DNA of 34,259 nt from an uncultured Gammaproteobacteria bacterium (GCA_947259885.1 CAMYNW010000030.1:1-34259); one strand, 5' to 3'. Positions 25,916 to 34,259 are shown, counted from the stretch's first letter. Numbers and translations: made by a program. Notes: generated by a model from the letters alone, not told the origin.

Positions 25916-26001
25916 GGATCGCAACCATAAAAATTCAATGAAAGCAGTATACCCATATCTTGATGTTTCTTCCGACCAATTGAAATAGGTATACTCTGTC
26001 C

Positions 26002-29000
26002 GTGAAACCGATCATGTTTATTCTAAAGCCGCTCAAATATCTAGGGATCGGCATCGCAATCATTGCAGGTATTCTTGTGTTCATGTCGATCACTGGGACC
26101 GCGCTTCCACTCAACTTCCTGAAGACCACGATTCAGGATAATGCACGCAATATTCTCGGTCGTGAACTGGTGATTGAAGGGAAGATCGGATTGATTCCCG
26201 GGTTTTCGCCCGAAGTTTTCATACAGGGCGCTAACCTCGCAAATAATGGGGGCTGGCAAAAACCGGAATTCGCTTCGGTAGATCATCTGTCCGCAGAATT
26301 ACATCTACTGCCACTCCTGGATTCAAAGATACACGTGGGTGATGTGATCTTGAGCGGAGTGCATGTCGATCTGGTAAAGCCCCAACAGGGAAAAGCCAAC
26401 TGGGTTTTCGATCTGCCGGCTTCCGATAATTCGGGCACCAAGCCCGAGTCCCCTGATGGCTCTAATAAAGGCATGCGACTGTCCGCCGTTGACAGCATTC
26501 AACTTAAGAATATTTTTCTGTCATATACTGACGAAGGCCGATCGGCCCATTATGATGTTGAACTAATGAACGGCCTGATACGGGCACCCGAAGGGGAGTC
26601 GGCCAGTATTGATATCGAAGGCATGCTTAATACCCTGCCTCTCACTCTGCAACTGACATCAGATCCGCTTCAAGAACTTTATAAACAAACGTTTCCGATT
26701 CATCTCAATATCAAAACCGGCATCGGATCCGCTGACCTCTCCGCGGATGTTGACGTTCTGGAAACTGAGGTTCTGCTTGCAGCAAAACTTCAAGGTCATG
26801 AACTGAATCAACTGAATGAAAAGCTGGGCATTCAGCTTCCGTCAATTCAGAGTTACCAGGTCTCGGCTTTAATCAGCTATGCTGAAAATGAACTCAAAGT
26901 CGATTCACTCCAGGCGATTTTTGATGACAATGTCATTAATGCTGCAATAAATATAAGTCATAGGGCCACACCGATGGCACTATCCGGTAACGTTGATATC
27001 CTTTCACTGGACCTGGACCCATTTCTCGAATCGGTGGACGATACAGAACAGCCGGCAGCTGGCAACACATCTGACCAGATCACACCGGATGAAAGCACCA
27101 AATCCGATGATTTATCGAACCTGGTGCAACAGCTTTCGCAGTATGCGGCGGATCTTCAGGTCAATATCGGTCAGTTGACCGCTGGCGATATTGTTGTTTC
27201 AGACAGCAGGCTTCAACTCACTTTAGCCGACGGAAAACTCGATGCACCGCTGAGCGTTGTTCTCAACAGCATACCCATGGAGGGGAATCTTTCTTTGCTG
27301 GCCGAGGACACCGAACTAACTGTCAACGCATCTCTCTTGGTTGAGAATAATGACATCGGTGACCTTGAACAGTGGTTCAAACTTGATGGCATTGATGGGT
27401 CATTAGGTAAATTCAGTTTGAACGCGGAGACGAGCGGCCACGATCTGCAGTCACTATTAGAACAACTCTCTACAGGCCTGGTTATTGAGGGCGCCGACCT
27501 CAGATATGGGGGCAGCGAGAATGCAGAGGGTGTGCCTTTTGTTCTCGAAAGCCTGTCCGCAAGCGTCGCAGTACGGAGTCCTCTCAAGATAGATATTGAT
27601 GGCGCGCTGCGTGATGAAGCATTCAATCTGAGTATCGCTGGCGGAGATCTTCGCCAGTTGGTCAAAGGCAAGGAATGGCCGCTAAACGTCGCCGGCTCGG
27701 GTGCCGGTGCTAAACTTCATGTTGAAGGTATAGTTCGGAAGCCTGGCGAGCAAGTCGGTTCGGAAATAGAACTGATCCTGAGAGGATCAGACCTTGGAGA
27801 CTTACACGCTTGGCTCGGTGTCGCCCAGGACGCTGATGCCGAGTACAAAATAACTGCGTCCGCTAAGACCCACAGTGCCGGTTGGGAGGTGTCTTCTTAT
27901 GAGGTCGCTCTTGGGAGCTCCAACCTTAAGGGTAAAGTGACTGCCGCTGAAAAGCCGGATGGTATGCTATTCGATACGGAGATTTTAAGTGATCTGATCA
28001 ACGTTCCTGAGCTGACCTCATTTTTTCCTCAGTCGGAAACCGCTCCCGTTGATGCCTCCGAGCGCTCGGAGGATCAGCTTTCAGAATCATTCGAAGTACG
28101 TCAATTAACTGACTCAAACCTGGGCATCCCAATTCTTCCCGAAGGAATTGCTTTGCCCGACATGGATATCGACATTTCAATCAATGAGCTCCGGCCTGAC
28201 GGCCCAAGTTTCACAGATATCGGATTTCACGGTTCGATTCGAAATGGAATTTTGAACTCGTCACCGTTCTCTATGCGATTGGATCAGGCCATATTCACAG
28301 GGGATATTACATTTGACTCTCTATCTACGCCTCCCAGCGTGACACTTTTAGTAGAGACCGGAGAAATCGACATTGGTGATCTACTGGATCAGTTTGGTGT
28401 CGCCAACGGGATCGACTTGTCCGCCGGGCTGCTCAGACTGCGGCTAGATTTAAGGGGGCATACATTGGGCAATATCCTGAACCTTTCAAACATTGCCGCG
28501 GAATTTAGAGAGGGCGAATGGGTATTGACTGATCCTGGCAGTGGCTCGAAACTTCCTCTTGAACTCGAGCGAGGAACGCTCAGCATTGAACCGAACAGCC
28601 CGATCAGTTTGATTCTTGAGGTGCGAATCAATGGAGAACCAGTCAACGTATCGGCCACCATGGATCGAATACAAGACAGGAAAGCCGGGGAAGACGTGAG
28701 CCTGGAAATTAGTGTGAAGTATGATGACAATGTACTTTCTCTCAAGGGAACCTCGCCCCTGCCAATCAACATTCAGAACATTATCCTCTCCATGAATCTC
28801 GACGGCACCAATACTGGTTCTTTGAGCACAGTCACAGGCGTGGAGATGCCAGCGCTCGGCCCTTACAAACTTGTTAGCAGGTTTACGATGAATCAGCAGG
28901 GATACTACCTTGAAAAGCTGCAGGCACAGATTGGAGAAAGCGTCCTTGAGGGCACTGCAACACTGAAAACAAACCTGCCAGTGCCTGAATTTGAAATCCA

Positions 29001-29991
29001 GCTCGTCTCTGAACGCGTCCAGCTTAACGATTTTATGGCCCCAGAGGCCGACACACCAGACCAATCCGCAGCAGAAGCTTCTGCCGAAACAAAGTCCGAG
29101 CCTGTTACTGACAGCACAGACACCGCAACAGACGATGGTGAAGACAGCCAAGGCTTCAATGCAAAGATTCTAGCAATGGCCAATGGTTCGTTTAACCTCA
29201 AGGCCAAAGAGGTGCTGTCAGGACAAGACTGGCTTGGCGAAGGAGAAATCAATCTCAAATTGCGCGACAGCAATCTGGTTATTGACCCGGTGAGGGTTAA
29301 TCTACCTGGCGGAAGATTCGACGCCAGCATGTCAATACATCCGACGGATGACCTCATGGATGTCCGCCTTAACGCAATAGTAAACCAGTTTGACTATGGA
29401 ATTCTGGCACGCCGCATAAAACCGGAGACAGAAATGTCGGGCGTGATTGATCTGGATATAAGCCTGGAATCAAAGGTACCACATTTGGACGAACTCCTCG
29501 CCAATGCAAGCGGATATATCGACTTCGTTTTGCTGCCGGAACAATTTGAAGCTGGCGTCGTCGACTTGTGGGCAACCGGTCTGATAATGGCAATGTTACC
29601 CAGGATTGGTACAAACCATTCGCTGATTAACTGTATGATTGCCCGCTTCGATATTAAGGACGGGCTGATGAAAGAAGAGGAGTTTTACCTCGATACGTCG
29701 AAGTTAAGGGCAACCGGCAAAGGAGAAATAAATTTCAAAGACCAGACGATTTCATATGTGCTCACGCCCAAAGCCAAGAATTTCAGACTTTTTCAGGTGC
29801 AGCCACCACTAAAAGTCGAGGGTAGCATTGCAGACCTCCAGGTCGGTCTTAAGGGCGGTATTATTGGCACCGCCTTACAAATGGTAGCCACGACTTATAC
29901 TGTACCGATTCGCATTTTGACGGGTAAAGACGTGCCAGAAGACGGCAGCGATATTTGCATTCCACTGGCTGCACGCGAAAACAAAAACTAG
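26002..29991 (+). CDS. AsmA-family envelope protein
   Basis: A 1329-residue protein with one N-terminal membrane helix (YLGIGIAIIAGILVFMSITG) and a long periplasmic part. The N-terminus has the AsmA pattern (ILGRELVIEGKIGL; LHLLPLLDSKIHVGDVILSG), and the last 250 residues match the AsmA C-terminal domain (GSFNLKAKEVLSGQDWLGEG, then KGGIIGTALQMVATTY). Two acidic linkers break the repeats, near residues 345-370 and 1015-1050, the latter rich in Ala, Glu, Ser, Asp and Thr. AsmA-like proteins are thought to form long grooved structures that move phospholipid across the envelope. The start is GTG at 26002, or ATG at 26014 four codons later; neither has a good ribosome site. Confidence 0.9.
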   Translation: MKPIMFILKPLKYLGIGIAIIAGILVFMSITGTALPLNFLKTTIQDNARNILGRELVIEGKIGLIPGFSPEVFIQGANLANNGGWQKPEFASVDHLSAELHLLPLLDSKIHVGDVILSGVHVDLVKPQQGKANWVFDLPASDNSGTKPESPDGSNKGMRLSAVDSIQLKNIFLSYTDEGRSAHYDVELMNGLIRAPEGESASIDIEGMLNTLPLTLQLTSDPLQELYKQTFPIHLNIKTGIGSADLSADVDVLETEVLLAAKLQGHELNQLNEKLGIQLPSIQSYQVSALISYAENELKVDSLQAIFDDNVINAAINISHRATPMALSGNVDILSLDLDPFLESVDDTEQPAAGNTSDQITPDESTKSDDLSNLVQQLSQYAADLQVNIGQLTAGDIVVSDSRLQLTLADGKLDAPLSVVLNSIPMEGNLSLLAEDTELTVNASLLVENNDIGDLEQWFKLDGIDGSLGKFSLNAETSGHDLQSLLEQLSTGLVIEGADLRYGGSENAEGVPFVLESLSASVAVRSPLKIDIDGALRDEAFNLSIAGGDLRQLVKGKEWPLNVAGSGAGAKLHVEGIVRKPGEQVGSEIELILRGSDLGDLHAWLGVAQDADAEYKITASAKTHSAGWEVSSYEVALGSSNLKGKVTAAEKPDGMLFDTEILSDLINVPELTSFFPQSETAPVDASERSEDQLSESFEVRQLTDSNLGIPILPEGIALPDMDIDISINELRPDGPSFTDIGFHGSIRNGILNSSPFSMRLDQAIFTGDITFDSLSTPPSVTLLVETGEIDIGDLLDQFGVANGIDLSAGLLRLRLDLRGHTLGNILNLSNIAAEFREGEWVLTDPGSGSKLPLELERGTLSIEPNSPISLILEVRINGEPVNVSATMDRIQDRKAGEDVSLEISVKYDDNVLSLKGTSPLPINIQNIILSMNLDGTNTGSLSTVTGVEMPALGPYKLVSRFTMNQQGYYLEKLQAQIGESVLEGTATLKTNLPVPEFEIQLVSERVQLNDFMAPEADTPDQSAAEASAETKSEPVTDSTDTATDDGEDSQGFNAKILAMANGSFNLKAKEVLSGQDWLGEGEINLKLRDSNLVIDPVRVNLPGGRFDASMSIHPTDDLMDVRLNAIVNQFDYGILARRIKPETEMSGVIDLDISLESKVPHLDELLANASGYIDFVLLPEQFEAGVVDLWATGLIMAMLPRIGTNHSLINCMIARFDIKDGLMKEEEFYLDTSKLRATGKGEINFKDQTISYVLTPKAKNFRLFQVQPPLKVEGSIADLQVGLKGGIIGTALQMVATTYTVPIRILTGKDVPEDGSDICIPLAARENKN

Positions 29992-30039
29992 TCGCAGTAA
30001 AAATTCTTATGCGCGAGGTGTTTAAATTGACACTAAAGA

Positions 30040-30060
30040 AACCCCAAGCAGCAGGGGGTT
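30040..30060 (-). terminator. Rho-independent terminator of the AI-2E-type gene
   Basis: On the minus strand AACCCC pairs with GGGGTT around a 9-nt loop, and the stem is followed by TCTTT. It lies 55 bp downstream of the minus-strand gene ending at 30115. On the plus strand the stem is followed by A residues, so it would not stop the AsmA transcript efficiently. Confidence 0.5.
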
Positions 30061-30114
30061 AAAAATAGTCGGTTTTATTTTAATTGCACTGGGGGTAATG
30101 ATGAAAGCCCGTTG

Positions 30115-31242
30115 TTATATCATTTCAACAAAATATTTCTCCCTACCCAGTTTCCATACCACCACAAAGAATGCAGTCAGAGGAATGGCCAGGATCATCC
30201 CAAGAATTCCATCCAGTGCGGCCCCCCAGAAAAAAATTCCTACAATGATTAGCAAAGGGCTGAGCCCGGTTGCGTCCCCCATAATTTTGGGTGTCAGAAA
30301 ATAACCTTCAATCATCTGCACCAGGGAAAACACCGCAAGCACAAGCACTAGTAAGGTTGGCCCACCTCCATCCTGGAACCATGCCGTAGGAAGGCAAATA
30401 CTCAGCCCCACCATACTCCCTAGATACGGTACGACATTAAGCATTCCCAGCAAAAACCCTATCACAGCCCCATATTTGAGTCCTACCAGACTGAAACCAA
30501 TCGCAAACAAAATACCCTGAAGCAGGGCGATGACTATTTGACCACGGAAAAATACCACAACCAGATTAAAGAATTCCTGAATCAGATAGATAACGTCACC
30601 TGCTGTTTCAGTCTTTAAAAACGGGAAGTCCTGCTCAGTGAGAGAACTTGGTCTTAGTCCGGGCATCAGTAAAAAGAAGGCAAGATAAACGGGGACGATT
30701 ACCCACCCTAATAGCGATACCACCCAATCCACCACGCTCGAGCTCGCTGAAACCACACCGGCAAACATATACTTCAACAATGCCATGATGGGGTCACCCG
30801 ATTCAGTAAAAGCGTCTCTGAGCTTTGAACCCACATCTGAACTGTTCATCATACGCTCCAGTTCAGGTCTTCGTTCACGAATCCAGTCACCAACTGCTGC
30901 CCAAATAGTGGGCAGCTGATCGAGAAGCTCCGCCAGCTGATTTGCAATTAACGCACCAAAAACGATAAAGATAACGCCCAAAGGGATGACCACTGATAAG
31001 AACACCGCCACAAGAGCAACCACACTTGGAACGCGCTGATTAAGCCAGCGGTACCAGGGATCTAGAACCGTCGCCAGCACCGCGGCCACCGCCAACGGCA
31101 GAAAGACGTGGCTGAAATTTTTAAAGAACTTTGCCAAGTAAAACAACACGGCAACAGTTACGATGATAATAATTGCAGCAGACAGGATTGTTAAACCCGC
31201 TGAGACGATCTTATGCTGTTTAGGAGTCAGTTCCAGGTTCAT
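30115..31242 (-). CDS. AI-2E family transporter (PerM-like)
   Basis: A 375-residue inner-membrane protein with about eight hydrophobic helices, of the AI-2E/PerM/YdiK family. Characteristic stretches are the PLAVAAVLATVLDPWYRWLN element after TM2, VVFFRGQIVIALLQGILFAI, and GFLLGMLNVVPYLGSMVG, plus the C-terminal GDATGLSPLLIIVGIFFWGA. Members export or import small molecules (TqsA is linked to autoinducer-2), and some act as Na+/H+ antiporters; the substrate here is unknown. The ATG at 31242 has AGG close upstream. It stands alone with its own terminator. Confidence 0.92.
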   Translation of the reverse strand: MNLELTPKQHKIVSAGLTILSAAIIIIVTVAVLFYLAKFFKNFSHVFLPLAVAAVLATVLDPWYRWLNQRVPSVVALVAVFLSVVIPLGVIFIVFGALIANQLAELLDQLPTIWAAVGDWIRERRPELERMMNSSDVGSKLRDAFTESGDPIMALLKYMFAGVVSASSSVVDWVVSLLGWVIVPVYLAFFLLMPGLRPSSLTEQDFPFLKTETAGDVIYLIQEFFNLVVVFFRGQIVIALLQGILFAIGFSLVGLKYGAVIGFLLGMLNVVPYLGSMVGLSICLPTAWFQDGGGPTLLVLVLAVFSLVQMIEGYFLTPKIMGDATGLSPLLIIVGIFFWGAALDGILGMILAIPLTAFFVVVWKLGREKYFVEMI

Positions 31243-31464
31243 TACCTATGGTTACCTATCTGGATTTAGTTCTGATTATGGACATATTTGAATAATGCAT
31301 TTGCGATTGTATATAGTACAAACATAATTGTCAGACGATTTGCTGTAGTTAAACCAACAGCGCCATGCCAAACGGGCGATACCAGTAGGAATTCAAGATC
31401 CAAATCAAGGTTAGACAACCCGGATAGTATCGATCTATAGATATCTCAAAGTTTTGCTCAATAC

Positions 31465-31493
31465 TATCTCTGACTGTTTCCAGTCAGAAGATA
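31465..31493. other. Bulged 12-bp hairpin
   Basis: TATCT-CTGACTG pairs with CAGTCAG-AGATA around the loop TTTC, with one unpaired A at 31488. It lies about 170 bp from either neighbouring gene. No T-tract follows on either strand, so it is not a standard terminator. Confidence 0.55.
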
Positions 31494-31609
31494 CGAGACC
31501 AAAATGGTTTAACTATTAAGAGAGACTTCTGATAATTGATTGATACTAAGGCTAGACTGGCCAAAATCTTTTGACGGCGTACAATTGCCTCAATCCACGT
31601 AACATCTCA

Positions 31610-31618
31610 TGATATATT
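31610..31618 (+). promoter_or_regulatory. Candidate extended -10 promoter of the binding-protein gene
   Basis: TGA-TATATT is an extended -10 element ending 28 nt before the ATG at 31647. No convincing -35 hexamer is seen at 16-18 bp. Confidence 0.35.
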
Positions 31619-31646
31619 CCTCGATTCTGAATTTCATGGGTTGCTC

Positions 31647-32507
31647 ATGTACATAATTTCCAGTCTTTTTTCCGCTTTGCTGTTGGTGTCATCCTCACTA
31701 TGGGCCTCAGATGCAGTACCGACTCTGCAACAGATCGAAGAATCCGGAAAAATCCGGATCGGGTACCGGCAAACGCTTCCACCCATGTCGTTCCACAACG
31801 ACCAGGGCGCGCCCACTGGTTATTCCATCGACCTTTGCAATCGCATCGTTACCCTTGTTAAGACGACACTGAATAAGTCGGATATTGAAGTGGAGCATGT
31901 ACCGGTCAACGCTGAAAACCGTTTCTCTGCTCTGACAGAAAACGAGATCGATATCCTTTGCGGTGCCACGACGAAAACGCTCTCCCGCGGTCAGCTGGTG
32001 GACTTCACCCAACTGACGTTCGTTACCGGTGCCGGATTCTTGAGCCTGAAACAAGCCCCGATCAACACCATCCCAGGGTTGCAGGGCAAAAAAATTGCGG
32101 TGGTCGCCAATACCACAACAGAGGAAGCCTTAAGAAGCGTCCTGAAACAAACGTTGACCGATACAGAAGTGGTAACCGTAGAGTCCGCGGCACAGGGCAT
32201 GGAGCTACTCAATTCGGGCGAAGTAGCTGCTTATACCGCAGACCAGATCGTATTGATCGGTATACTGATGACTGCGGATCAGCCGAATCGTTTTCTGGTA
32301 AGCCGCAACCTATACTCATTCGAGCCCCTGGCCCTTGCAGTCCGGAGAAACGATGCGGATTTCCGTCTGATTGCGGACCGCGTCTTATCCCAACTCTACC
32401 GAAGCGGTGGGATCGTCCCAATCTACAGAAAGTGGTTCGGCCAGATTTCAGACAATGTACCGAGCGCCGTTGCAGCGGCATACGAAATCAACGCCACACC
32501 CGAGTAG
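31647..32507 (+). CDS. Orphan amino-acid-type ABC substrate-binding protein
   Basis: A 286-residue periplasmic protein. A signal peptide (MYIISSLFSALLLVSSSLWA) ends near residue 20. The family-3 solute-binding fold follows: IRIGYRQTLPPMSFHN, GYSIDLCNRIV, then the ligand region CGATTKTLSRGQLVDFT with the usual Thr and Arg that bind an amino-acid carboxylate, and a C-terminal GIVPIYRKWFG. The pattern resembles glutamate/aspartate binding proteins. No permease or ATPase gene lies beside it, so it either serves a transporter encoded elsewhere or is a stand-alone sensor. The ATG at 31647 is used; a TTG two codons earlier is possible. Confidence 0.88.
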   Translation: MYIISSLFSALLLVSSSLWASDAVPTLQQIEESGKIRIGYRQTLPPMSFHNDQGAPTGYSIDLCNRIVTLVKTTLNKSDIEVEHVPVNAENRFSALTENEIDILCGATTKTLSRGQLVDFTQLTFVTGAGFLSLKQAPINTIPGLQGKKIAVVANTTTEEALRSVLKQTLTDTEVVTVESAAQGMELLNSGEVAAYTADQIVLIGILMTADQPNRFLVSRNLYSFEPLALAVRRNDADFRLIADRVLSQLYRSGGIVPIYRKWFGQISDNVPSAVAAAYEINATPE

Positions 32508-32925
32508 GGAGCGTCGAGGTGTTGGCAAGTTAACTTTACAGGTTACAGAATGCAAGGGCGATTCACTTTCTAAACTGCCTGCTGAGTTCTTTCAATCACT
32601 AACATGAGATCGATGGTTGGAAGAATTAGGAAAAGCTGACCTTCGTTAAAACTGCCAATAAGGCTGGATTTGCTCTATTCTGTTCTCTAATTCCGCTATC
32701 AAAGTCAAGCCCCTTTTGTTGTTACCACCGGTCTCACTGTTCTCTCCGCAGTAGATTGTTTACCCCTGCAACATGGTGTCGGATGGCATTGACGGATCAA
32801 TGTTGAAAACGCACTCAGCTCCAGGGAACCGGCCACAAAGAATAAATCGATCTCGTCAGCACCGTCGTACCGGTAGAAACATCAAATCAAAGCCCTCATT
32901 ATTTTCTCATGAGCTAACTATGTAC
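32508..32925. other. Intergenic stretch (418 bp), nothing recognised
   Basis: No convincing gene, RNA or terminator. It should contain the transposase-downstream end of the IS110 element, close to 32926. A small inverted repeat, CTCAT/ATGAG (around 32896-32914), lies within 30 bp of the transposase stop. Confidence 0.5.
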
Positions 32926-33942
32926 TTAAGTTGACCACTGAAATTCGGTTTCATCACGCCACATCCTGAGCAGGATAACAGCGAGCTTTCTTGCAACTGC
33001 AATGCGTGCCTTTTTCATCCCTGAACGTTTCGCAATCCGCAGCCCCCACGCCTTCAATGCACACCATTTCTTGACACGCGTTAACAATACGCCCGCCGCC
33101 TCAAATAAGTAGGTGCGGGTCATAGCATCGCCACATTTCGAGATTCGACCCTGCCAATCAACTTCACCCGAGGCATATCGTCGTGGTGTTAATCCCAGAT
33201 AGGCACCCACGTTCCGAGCGCGTTTGAATCGGGTCGGATCATCTATTGCCGCCATGCACGACAGCGCTGTAATAGGACCCACACCTGGGACGGTCATAAA
33301 TGCACGTGTCTGTGGTTGGCTCTGCGCCAATCGGCCGACACGACGGTCAAGCATCACAAGTTGATCATGAACACTATCGCGCACATCCAGCAAGGGCTGG
33401 ACAAACTCAACCAGGGCGGGATCGCTTCCCATCAGCGATTTAGCTTTTTCAGTGAAGGCAATACCTGTCGCCCTGCCGATGACTAATCCGGTACATTTCA
33501 ACAACCCCCGAATCTGATTCTCCAAATCGCGCTTGATCTTGATCAACAGGGCGCGGCTAGATAACAAGGCTCGCGTGGCATCACTACGTGGAGATTTGAT
33601 CTGTACCTCGCGATACCAGCCAGTCTGCATAATACGGGCAATTCCCGCAGCGTCGTTGCGATCACTTTTATTGATCTGCATGGACAACCCTGCTTTGGCA
33701 TGGCGTGCATCAATGCAGACCACCGGTAAGTCTCGTTTAGCTAACTCCCGCCACAGCCATATAGAGGTAGGACCAGACTCCAATCCAACACGGTGGATCA
33801 TAGGCGCTTTGTCTTGCACATAGGTGGCGATTGCTTCTGGATCTGAAGCGACTGATTTCATCGCAACAATCGAACCATCTTGATCAACTACACAAACAGA
33901 TGTGTTTTTAAGTGATACATCTAATCCAACGTAAGTGTTCAT
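32926..33942 (-). CDS. IS110-family transposase
   Basis: A 338-residue DEDD recombinase. The RuvC-like domain shows Asp8 (GLDVSLKN), Glu55 (LESGPTS), Asp94 and Asp97 (KSDRNDAAGIARI). A charged helical linker follows. The C-terminal Transposase_20 domain has VPGVGPITALSCMAAI and GLTPRRYASGE, with Ser258 as the likely catalytic serine. Length is normal and no frameshift is seen, so it looks intact. The ATG at 33942 has AGGAG (33949-33953) 6 nt upstream. IS110 enzymes are guided by a bridge RNA made from the element's non-coding end. Confidence 0.96.
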   Translation of the reverse strand: MNTYVGLDVSLKNTSVCVVDQDGSIVAMKSVASDPEAIATYVQDKAPMIHRVGLESGPTSIWLWRELAKRDLPVVCIDARHAKAGLSMQINKSDRNDAAGIARIMQTGWYREVQIKSPRSDATRALLSSRALLIKIKRDLENQIRGLLKCTGLVIGRATGIAFTEKAKSLMGSDPALVEFVQPLLDVRDSVHDQLVMLDRRVGRLAQSQPQTRAFMTVPGVGPITALSCMAAIDDPTRFKRARNVGAYLGLTPRRYASGEVDWQGRISKCGDAMTRTYLFEAAGVLLTRVKKWCALKAWGLRIAKRSGMKKARIAVARKLAVILLRMWRDETEFQWST

Positions 33943-34193
33943 TGTATTCTCCTATCGTGAAAACCAAAATACGTTATAACGCACCTGCCAAACTACGCCA
34001 AAATCGCGCCCACTGCGGAATTACACAATGTTGAAAAACTCCAAAATTTACGGAGGTAGAATTTCCGCCAAAACTGATTGGTTGCAAAAGTACGGCTGAA
34101 TTCTTTTCTGTCGCTCTACCAGAGGGCGCTTATTGAATTTTCAGTTTTATCTAATGGTCCTCGGTGTCTGAAAAAATATAATTCGTTATAACG
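33943..34193 (-). ncRNA. Candidate bridge-RNA locus of the IS110 element
   Basis: Non-coding sequence upstream of the transposase, about 250 nt long, the place where IS110-group elements encode their bridge RNA. On the minus strand it contains a TATATT-like box (near 34174-34182) followed by small stem-loops, for example CTCT-ggt-AGAG (complement of 34114-34124) and CGGA/TCCG (34051-34068). No loop could be matched to element ends because the ends are unknown. Confidence 0.35.
33972..34193. repeat. Two copies of the palindrome CGTTATAACG
   Basis: Identical 10-bp palindromes at 33972-33981 and 34184-34193, with 202 bp between them. The first is 29 bp before the transposase ATG. They bracket the candidate bridge-RNA region. 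Confidence 0.6.
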
Positions 34194-34236
34194 GCGAATA
34201 TTTTGTCGACCCTACCAGAAACCGAGTTTTTCAACA
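34029..34236. repeat. 13-bp perfect inverted repeat spanning 208 bp
   Basis: TGTTGAAAAACTC at 34029-34041 is repeated in inverse orientation (GAGTTTTTCAACA) at 34224-34236. It partly overlaps the candidate bridge-RNA region. It could be the ends of a small non-autonomous element, or the right copy could be the end of another insertion sequence beyond the window. No flanking duplication is evident. The palindrome CTCCGGAG follows at 34242-34249. Confidence 0.5.
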
Positions 34237-34259
34237 GAATAGCTCCGGAGCCGACCTTC

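Larger units (their letters stand above)
31243..31640. other. Intergenic stretch (398 bp) with hairpin and palindrome
   Basis: AT-rich and gene-free, between two divergent genes. It holds the palindrome ATCTATAGAT (31433-31442), a strong bulged hairpin (31465-31493) and a candidate promoter for the binding-protein gene. No protein-like frame was seen. Confidence 0.6.
32926..34193 (-). mobile_element. IS110-family insertion sequence (ends not resolved)
   Basis: The transposase plus its upstream non-coding region. IS110 elements have no or poor terminal inverted repeats and make no typical target duplication, so the ends cannot be fixed by eye. The right limit given is the second CGTTATAACG copy; the left limit is the transposase stop. 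The true element probably extends some tens of bases past the stop. Confidence 0.5.

Noticed and set aside
28486..29151. 221-codon open frame on the minus strand inside the AsmA gene
   Set aside because: The plus-strand frame is a well-supported AsmA protein over its whole length; the opposite frame gives an unrecognisable Cys/Arg-rich sequence.
29992..30060. Terminator for the AsmA transcript
   Set aside because: The only stem here (30040-30060) is followed by A residues on the plus strand; it fits the minus-strand gene instead.
31958..32533. 191-codon plus-strand frame inside the binding-protein gene
   Set aside because: Out of frame with a clear periplasmic binding protein; the composition (Arg/Pro/Cys-rich) is that of a shifted frame.
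32371..32607. 78-codon plus-strand frame running past the binding-protein stop
   Set aside because: Half of it is a shifted frame of the binding protein, and the rest has no similarity I recognise and no ribosome site.
1..34259. CRISPR arrays, rRNA and tRNA genes
   Set aside because: No regularly spaced direct repeats, and no stretch readable as rRNA or as a tRNA cloverleaf, were seen by eye; a covariance-model scan was not possible.

Overview
The window reads as a chromosomal segment of a Gram-negative proteobacterium, most likely a gammaproteobacterium, of roughly 50 % GC. Pointers are an rsxB-like gene overlapping nth, a membrane-bound MltF-type lytic transglycosylase, an AsmA-family envelope protein, a ClsA-type cardiolipin synthase and a FbpABC-type iron importer. 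The glycerol ABC importer (GlpV/P/Q/S/T with GlpU) is best known from rhizobia, so that block may have an alphaproteobacterial history. I cannot name the species. I see no rRNA, tRNA or CRISPR array.

Layout. (1) 1-3328, plus strand: ferric-iron importer (end of the binding protein, fused permease, ATPase). (2) 3325-4650, minus: radical SAM protein of the spore photoproduct lyase family, whose stop codon overlaps that of the iron ATPase gene. (3) 4756-7204, plus: soluble RsxB-like ferredoxin, endonuclease III and an ArsS-like radical SAM protein; a class I methyltransferase (7250-7996, minus) converges on them. (4) 8083-18160: complete glycerol catabolic block. On the minus strand glpV-glpR-glpS-glpT-glpP-glpQ-glpU-glpD are nearly contiguous, with glpK divergent on the plus strand. 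Glycerol is bound by GlpV, imported by GlpPQ/ST, phosphorylated by GlpK and oxidised to dihydroxyacetone phosphate by GlpD; GlpR (DeoR family) is the likely repressor. (5) 18270-22643, plus: MscS channel, Ldh2-family dehydrogenase, MFS transporter and ComB-like phosphatase. (6) 22868-31242: envelope genes (MltF-like, Cls, AsmA, AI-2E/PerM-type transporter). (7) 31647-32507: orphan amino-acid-type binding protein. (8) 32926 to the right edge: IS110-family element and its non-coding upstream region, followed by what may be the end of another repeat.

Most interesting points. The two glycerol ATPases carry complementary defects (GlpS lacks the H-loop histidine, GlpT lacks the signature motif), which predicts one working and one dead ATP site. 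The Ldh2 and ComB-like enzymes are neighbours and both lack residues I associate with their families' active sites, so they may form an undescribed small-acid pathway with the MFS carrier. The SPL-family protein lacks two of the three residues of the hydrogen-transfer chain of true spore photoproduct lyase. The IS110 upstream region is a candidate bridge-RNA locus and contains unexplained repeats. All family assignments were made by reading motifs; no database search was run.
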